Shown: positions 7,248 to 9,090 of the stretch, one piece after another | Layout of the letters: each line of letters starts with the position of its first letter | How positions within the stretch are numbered: the first letter of the stretch is position 1 | Source: Trebonia sp. | GTDB taxonomy: Bacteria; Actinomycetota; Actinomycetes; Streptosporangiales; Streptosporangiaceae | Reading direction: 5' to 3' | Assembly: GCA_030038035.1 (NCBI GenBank) | Contig: JASHPP010000161.1 | Location: forward strand, 1 to 9,090 | DNA: 9,090 nucleotides | Translations under genes and position numbers: made by a program | The notes under the pieces: model-generated | Database searches by the model: none | Seen by the model: the letters and a program-made list of their open reading frames with translations, nothing else | Told to the model about the DNA's origin: nothing

Positions 7248-7276
7248 CCCCGCCCCAACCCCTCGCGCCCCAACCC
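7248..7276 (-). other. G-quadruplex-type motif on the minus strand
   Basis: Read on the minus strand the segment is GGG-TT-GGGG-CGCGA-GGGG-TT-GGGG-C-GGGG: four GGGG runs with loops of 5, 2 and 1 bases, plus a fifth GGG run. This meets the usual G4 pattern. It begins 10 bases after the dnaJ stop, inside a C-rich, G-poor stretch of the + strand (about 7241-7374). Folding is predicted from the pattern only. Confidence 0.6.
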
Positions 7277-7320
7277 GAACAACCGCCCGCGCCCGAACCG
7301 ACCCCGCGCCCGCTTACGCC

Positions 7321-7374
7321 CCAATCCACCCCACAATCCGCATACGCCCAATCCACCCCACAATCCGCATACGC
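7321..7374. repeat. Two perfect tandem 27-bp direct repeats in the dnaJ-rsmE gap
   Basis: Copies at 7321-7347 and 7348-7374 are identical over 27 bases; each begins CCAATCCACCCCACAATCC and ends GCATACGC. The preceding CGCTTACGCC resembles the end of the unit, suggesting a degenerate earlier copy. I see no plausible gene over it: the minus-strand open frame here only encodes low-complexity Gly/Trp/Leu repeats. Confidence 0.92.
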
Positions 7375-7388
7375 CTGCGCGGGGGCTT

Positions 7389-7448
7389 GGGGTGTTCCCG
7401 GTCGTCAGTCGGTGCCTAGAGCGCACCGAACACGACCGGTCACACCCC
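7389..7448. terminator. Long three-segment hairpin, probable bidirectional terminator
   Basis: Three nested perfect stems share one axis. The outer stem GGGGTGT (7389-7395) pairs with ACACCCC (7442-7448). The middle stem CCGGTCGT (7398-7405) pairs with ACGACCGG (7432-7439). The inner stem TCGGTGC (7409-7415) pairs with GCACCGA (7423-7429) around a 7-base loop. That is 22 base pairs interrupted only by a 2x2 and a 3x2 internal loop. It lies between convergent genes, 34 bases beyond the rsmE stop. There is no T tract, which is common for actinobacterial terminators, so termination is inferred. Confidence 0.65.
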
Positions 7449-7482
7449 GGCGCGCCCGCTTGCCTTGCCAGTCGGCCGGGCG

Positions 7483-8235
7483 TTACCAGCGGCCGGTGCG
7501 GCTCAGCATGATTACTGTGGCCGCCGCGCCGGCCGTTGAGGTGCGCAGGACTGTGGGGCCTAGCCTTGCTTCGAGTGCGCCCGCTTCCTTCAGCGCCTCG
7601 CGCTCGGCGGGGCTGATGCCGCCCTCCGGGCCGACCACCAGGACGATCTCACCGCTCTTCGGCAGCGGCAGGATGGACAGCGGCGTTGCCGCGTCCGCCG
7701 CTAGCACGACTGAGCAGGCCGCGGCCGACATGCGCTTTGCTATCTCGGGCAGCGTGGCCGCGCCTGTTACCTCGGGGAGCCAGGCGCGGCGGGACTGCTT
7801 CGATGCTTCCCTGGCTGTGTTGCGCCATTTGGTCAGGGCTCGCTCGGACCGTTCGCCCTGCCAGCGGGTGATGGACCGCTGCGCCGGCCAGGGGATTACG
7901 GTGTCGACGCCGACCTCGGTCATTAGCTCTACTGCCAGGTCGCCGCGGTCGCCTTTGGGGAGCGCCTGGACGACCGTGATCCGCGGGTCCGGGGGCGGCA
8001 CCGTATGGGTCTTGCGTATCTCCAGCACAACAGAGTCTCTGGCGATGGACGTGACCGTGCATTCGGCGAGGGTGCCGGCGCCGTCGCTGAGGTCCGCGCG
8101 CTCGCCGGGCCGCAGCCGGCGGACGGCCGCCGCGTGGCGCCCTTCCGGGCCGGACAGCGCGACCATGCCTGTCGTCAGCTCCGTTGGCGCCACCAGGAAG
8201 ACGGGCGGTCCCGCGATCGGGACATGCGAGTCCAT
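7483..8235 (-). CDS. rsmE: RsmE, 16S rRNA (uracil-1498-N3)-methyltransferase
   Basis: This is a 250-residue SPOUT-class methyltransferase that makes m3U1498 in 16S rRNA at the decoding centre, using SAM. The N-terminal PUA-like domain (~10-75) includes GPEGRHAAAVRRLRPGERAD. The SPOUT domain has VVQALPKGDRGDLAVELMTE, GVDTVIPW and RSITRWQGER. The trefoil-knot SAM site is IVLVVGPEGGISPAEREAL and then RLGPTVLRTSTAGAAATVIM at the C-terminus. Length and motifs are typical. ATG 8235 is the first possible start because an in-frame TAG lies three codons upstream (8245-8247); no strong Shine-Dalgarno is seen. It is probably cotranscribed with the upstream membrane-protein gene (31-bp gap). It is convergent with dnaJ, whereas mycobacteria and streptomycetes usually have rsmE downstream of dnaJ2 in the same direction. 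A-ending codons (ATA, CTA, GTA, AGA, ACA) seem commoner than in neighbouring genes. Confidence 0.95.
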   Translation of the reverse strand: MDSHVPIAGPPVFLVAPTELTTGMVALSGPEGRHAAAVRRLRPGERADLSDGAGTLAECTVTSIARDSVVLEIRKTHTVPPPDPRITVVQALPKGDRGDLAVELMTEVGVDTVIPWPAQRSITRWQGERSERALTKWRNTAREASKQSRRAWLPEVTGAATLPEIAKRMSAAACSVVLAADAATPLSILPLPKSGEIVLVVGPEGGISPAEREALKEAGALEARLGPTVLRTSTAGAAATVIMLSRTGRW

Positions 8236-8266
8236 GCCGCCAGGCTAGCGGCTGGCCACCGCGGGC

Positions 8267-9090
8267 TTATGCGTTCGGGGACGGTGTGCTGGACGGGTTC
8301 CCCTGGTCCGAGCCGCCGCTGCCTGTGCTCCCTGAGGGTGATGGAGTCGGGCTGGTCGGCGTCGGGGAGGTGGGCGCCGGGCTGGTCGGCGCCGGGGAGG
8401 TGGGCGCCGGGCTCGTGGGCGCCGGGGAGGTGGGCGCCGGGCTCGTGGGCGACGGGGAGGTACCTGACGGGGTGGGCGACGGGGAGGTACCTGACGGGCT
8501 CGGCGACGGCGACGGCGTGGCAGTCGGGGACGGGGACGCGCTCGGCTGCCCGCAGTCAGACGAGGACGAGTACGGGATCGTCGTCACGATCGTGGCAGGG
8601 CCTCCAGGTCCCTGAGCACCGGGGGGTGGGGAGGTCGCGACGGTGACACCGGCGCCCGGGGCGCTGGTGGTCGCCGTGGCGGCGGGGGAGGGCGTGCAGC
8701 TCGGCTTCGGCTTCGCGCTTGGCGATCCCGTGGTAGACCCGGATGTCGGGGCGGCGCCGCCCGTGCCGCTCGAGCCGCTCGACAGGGTGTGTCCGTTGCC
8801 GGTCGTCGAGCCGCCGCCGTGGCCGCCCGACGTGCCCGAGGTCTGCCCGCCGGTCAGCACGGTGCTGCTGACCTGGACGATGGCCTGCCGGAACGGCGGA
8901 ATGGCAAACGAAATGCCGACGATGAACGCGATGCCGGCCAGCACGGCCACCGGCCGCAGCCACGTGGTCCCCGCCTCGCGCAGCTTGCTGACGCTCTCCC
9001 ACCAGCCTGGCCTGGACCCGCCTTCGGCCAGGTCAGGTCCGGTCTCGCCGGCAGCCGTCGGCTGCGGCAGCCGCCGCAGCCGCGGCCAGG
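8267..9090 (-). CDS. Single-pass membrane protein with Ser/Pro/Thr-rich repetitive tail, 5'-truncated
   Basis: The frame is open from the right edge (first full codon 9088-9086) to TAA at 8267-8269, so at least 273 residues are present and the N-terminus is outside. The visible order is a polar segment with PTAAGTEGPDLAEGG and WWESVSKLREAGTTWLRP, one hydrophobic helix AVLAGIAFIVGISFAIPPF (about 8890-8950), then ~200 residues dominated by Ser, Thr, Pro and Gly. This tail contains two Cys (PKPSC and SSSDC) and ends in (SPAPT)n and TPSPNA. If the N-terminus is cytoplasmic, the tail would extend outside through the cell wall, where such sequences act as spacers and may be glycosylated. GTG 8950 could start a shorter product, but it would begin within the helix, so I prefer the longer frame. 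I do not recognise the family. It lies 31 bp upstream of rsmE. Confidence 0.75.
   Translation of the reverse strand, partial: WPRLRRLPQPTAAGETGPDLAEGGSRPGWWESVSKLREAGTTWLRPVAVLAGIAFIVGISFAIPPFRQAIVQVSSTVLTGGQTSGTSGGHGGGSTTGNGHTLSSGSSGTGGAAPTSGSTTGSPSAKPKPSCTPSPAATATTSAPGAGVTVATSPPPGAQGPGGPATIVTTIPYSSSSDCGQPSASPSPTATPSPSPSPSGTSPSPTPSGTSPSPTSPAPTSPAPTSPAPTSPAPTSPAPTSPTPTSPTPSPSGSTGSGGSDQGNPSSTPSPNA
8341..8514 (-). repeat. 30-bp and 27-bp tandem repeats encoding SPAPT-type sequence
   Basis: Four 30-bp units occupy 8341-8460 (the first degenerate, the next three nearly identical), each made of two related 15-bp halves. Two 27-bp units beginning TACCTGACGGG follow at 8461-8514. On the coding minus strand they give repeated SPAPT pentapeptides and then SGTSPSPTP-type blocks. 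All periods are multiples of three, so gain or loss of units keeps the frame. Confidence 0.9.

Noticed and set aside
7321..7374. Two-copy repeat as a CRISPR remnant
   Set aside because: The copies are directly tandem with no spacers, and no cas genes are present.
6629..7426. Minus-strand open frame over the dnaJ 3' end and the intergenic repeats
   Set aside because: Its CGLWGGLG repeats only reflect the 27-bp DNA repeat, and the rest is antisense to dnaJ.
8184..8615. Plus-strand open frame rich in Gly-Val-Gly-Glu repeats
   Set aside because: It is antisense to the SPAPT-coding repeat, and its repetitiveness comes from the same DNA repeat.

Overview
The window is very GC-rich, with strong G/C preference at third codon positions and frequent GTG starts. 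It carries DUF3097, DUF1707 and a separate hrcA-dnaJ pair, all typical of actinomycetes. It is most likely chromosomal DNA of a filamentous actinomycete (Streptomyces/Streptosporangiales-like). The genus cannot be fixed from the sequence. It is mainly a conserved housekeeping neighbourhood. I see no phage genes, insertion sequence, CRISPR array, tRNA or rRNA.

Layout: (1) the C-terminal ~540 residues of LepA/EF4 on +, cut by the left edge; (2) a small DUF1707-DUF4190 membrane protein on -, convergent with lepA; (3) hemW on +, divergent from (2); (4) a DUF3097-DUF4870 two-gene unit on - with a 4-base ATGA overlap, convergent with hemW; (5) hrcA-dnaJ on +, divergent from DUF3097, with a near-perfect CIRCE operator at the hrcA promoter and a 1-base TAGTG overlap between the genes; (6) rsmE on -, convergent with dnaJ; (7) upstream of rsmE on -, the C-terminal part of a single-pass membrane protein with a long Ser/Pro/Thr-rich repetitive tail, cut by the right edge.

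Together the genes concern translation and protein quality control: LepA and RsmE act on the ribosome, HrcA and DnaJ on the heat-shock/chaperone response, and HemW on heme handling. Two small actinobacterial membrane proteins of unknown function lie between them. HrcA probably represses its own hrcA-dnaJ operon through the CIRCE element.

The less ordinary signals are mostly between genes. They are a 27-bp tandem duplication in the DUF3097 leader; a C-rich dnaJ-rsmE gap holding a four-run GGGG motif on the - strand, a second perfect 27-bp tandem duplication and a 60-nt three-segment hairpin; a 17-codon insertion in lepA; and TOPRIM-like motifs in the uncharacterised DUF3097 protein. I found no convincing evidence of a wholly new multi-gene system.
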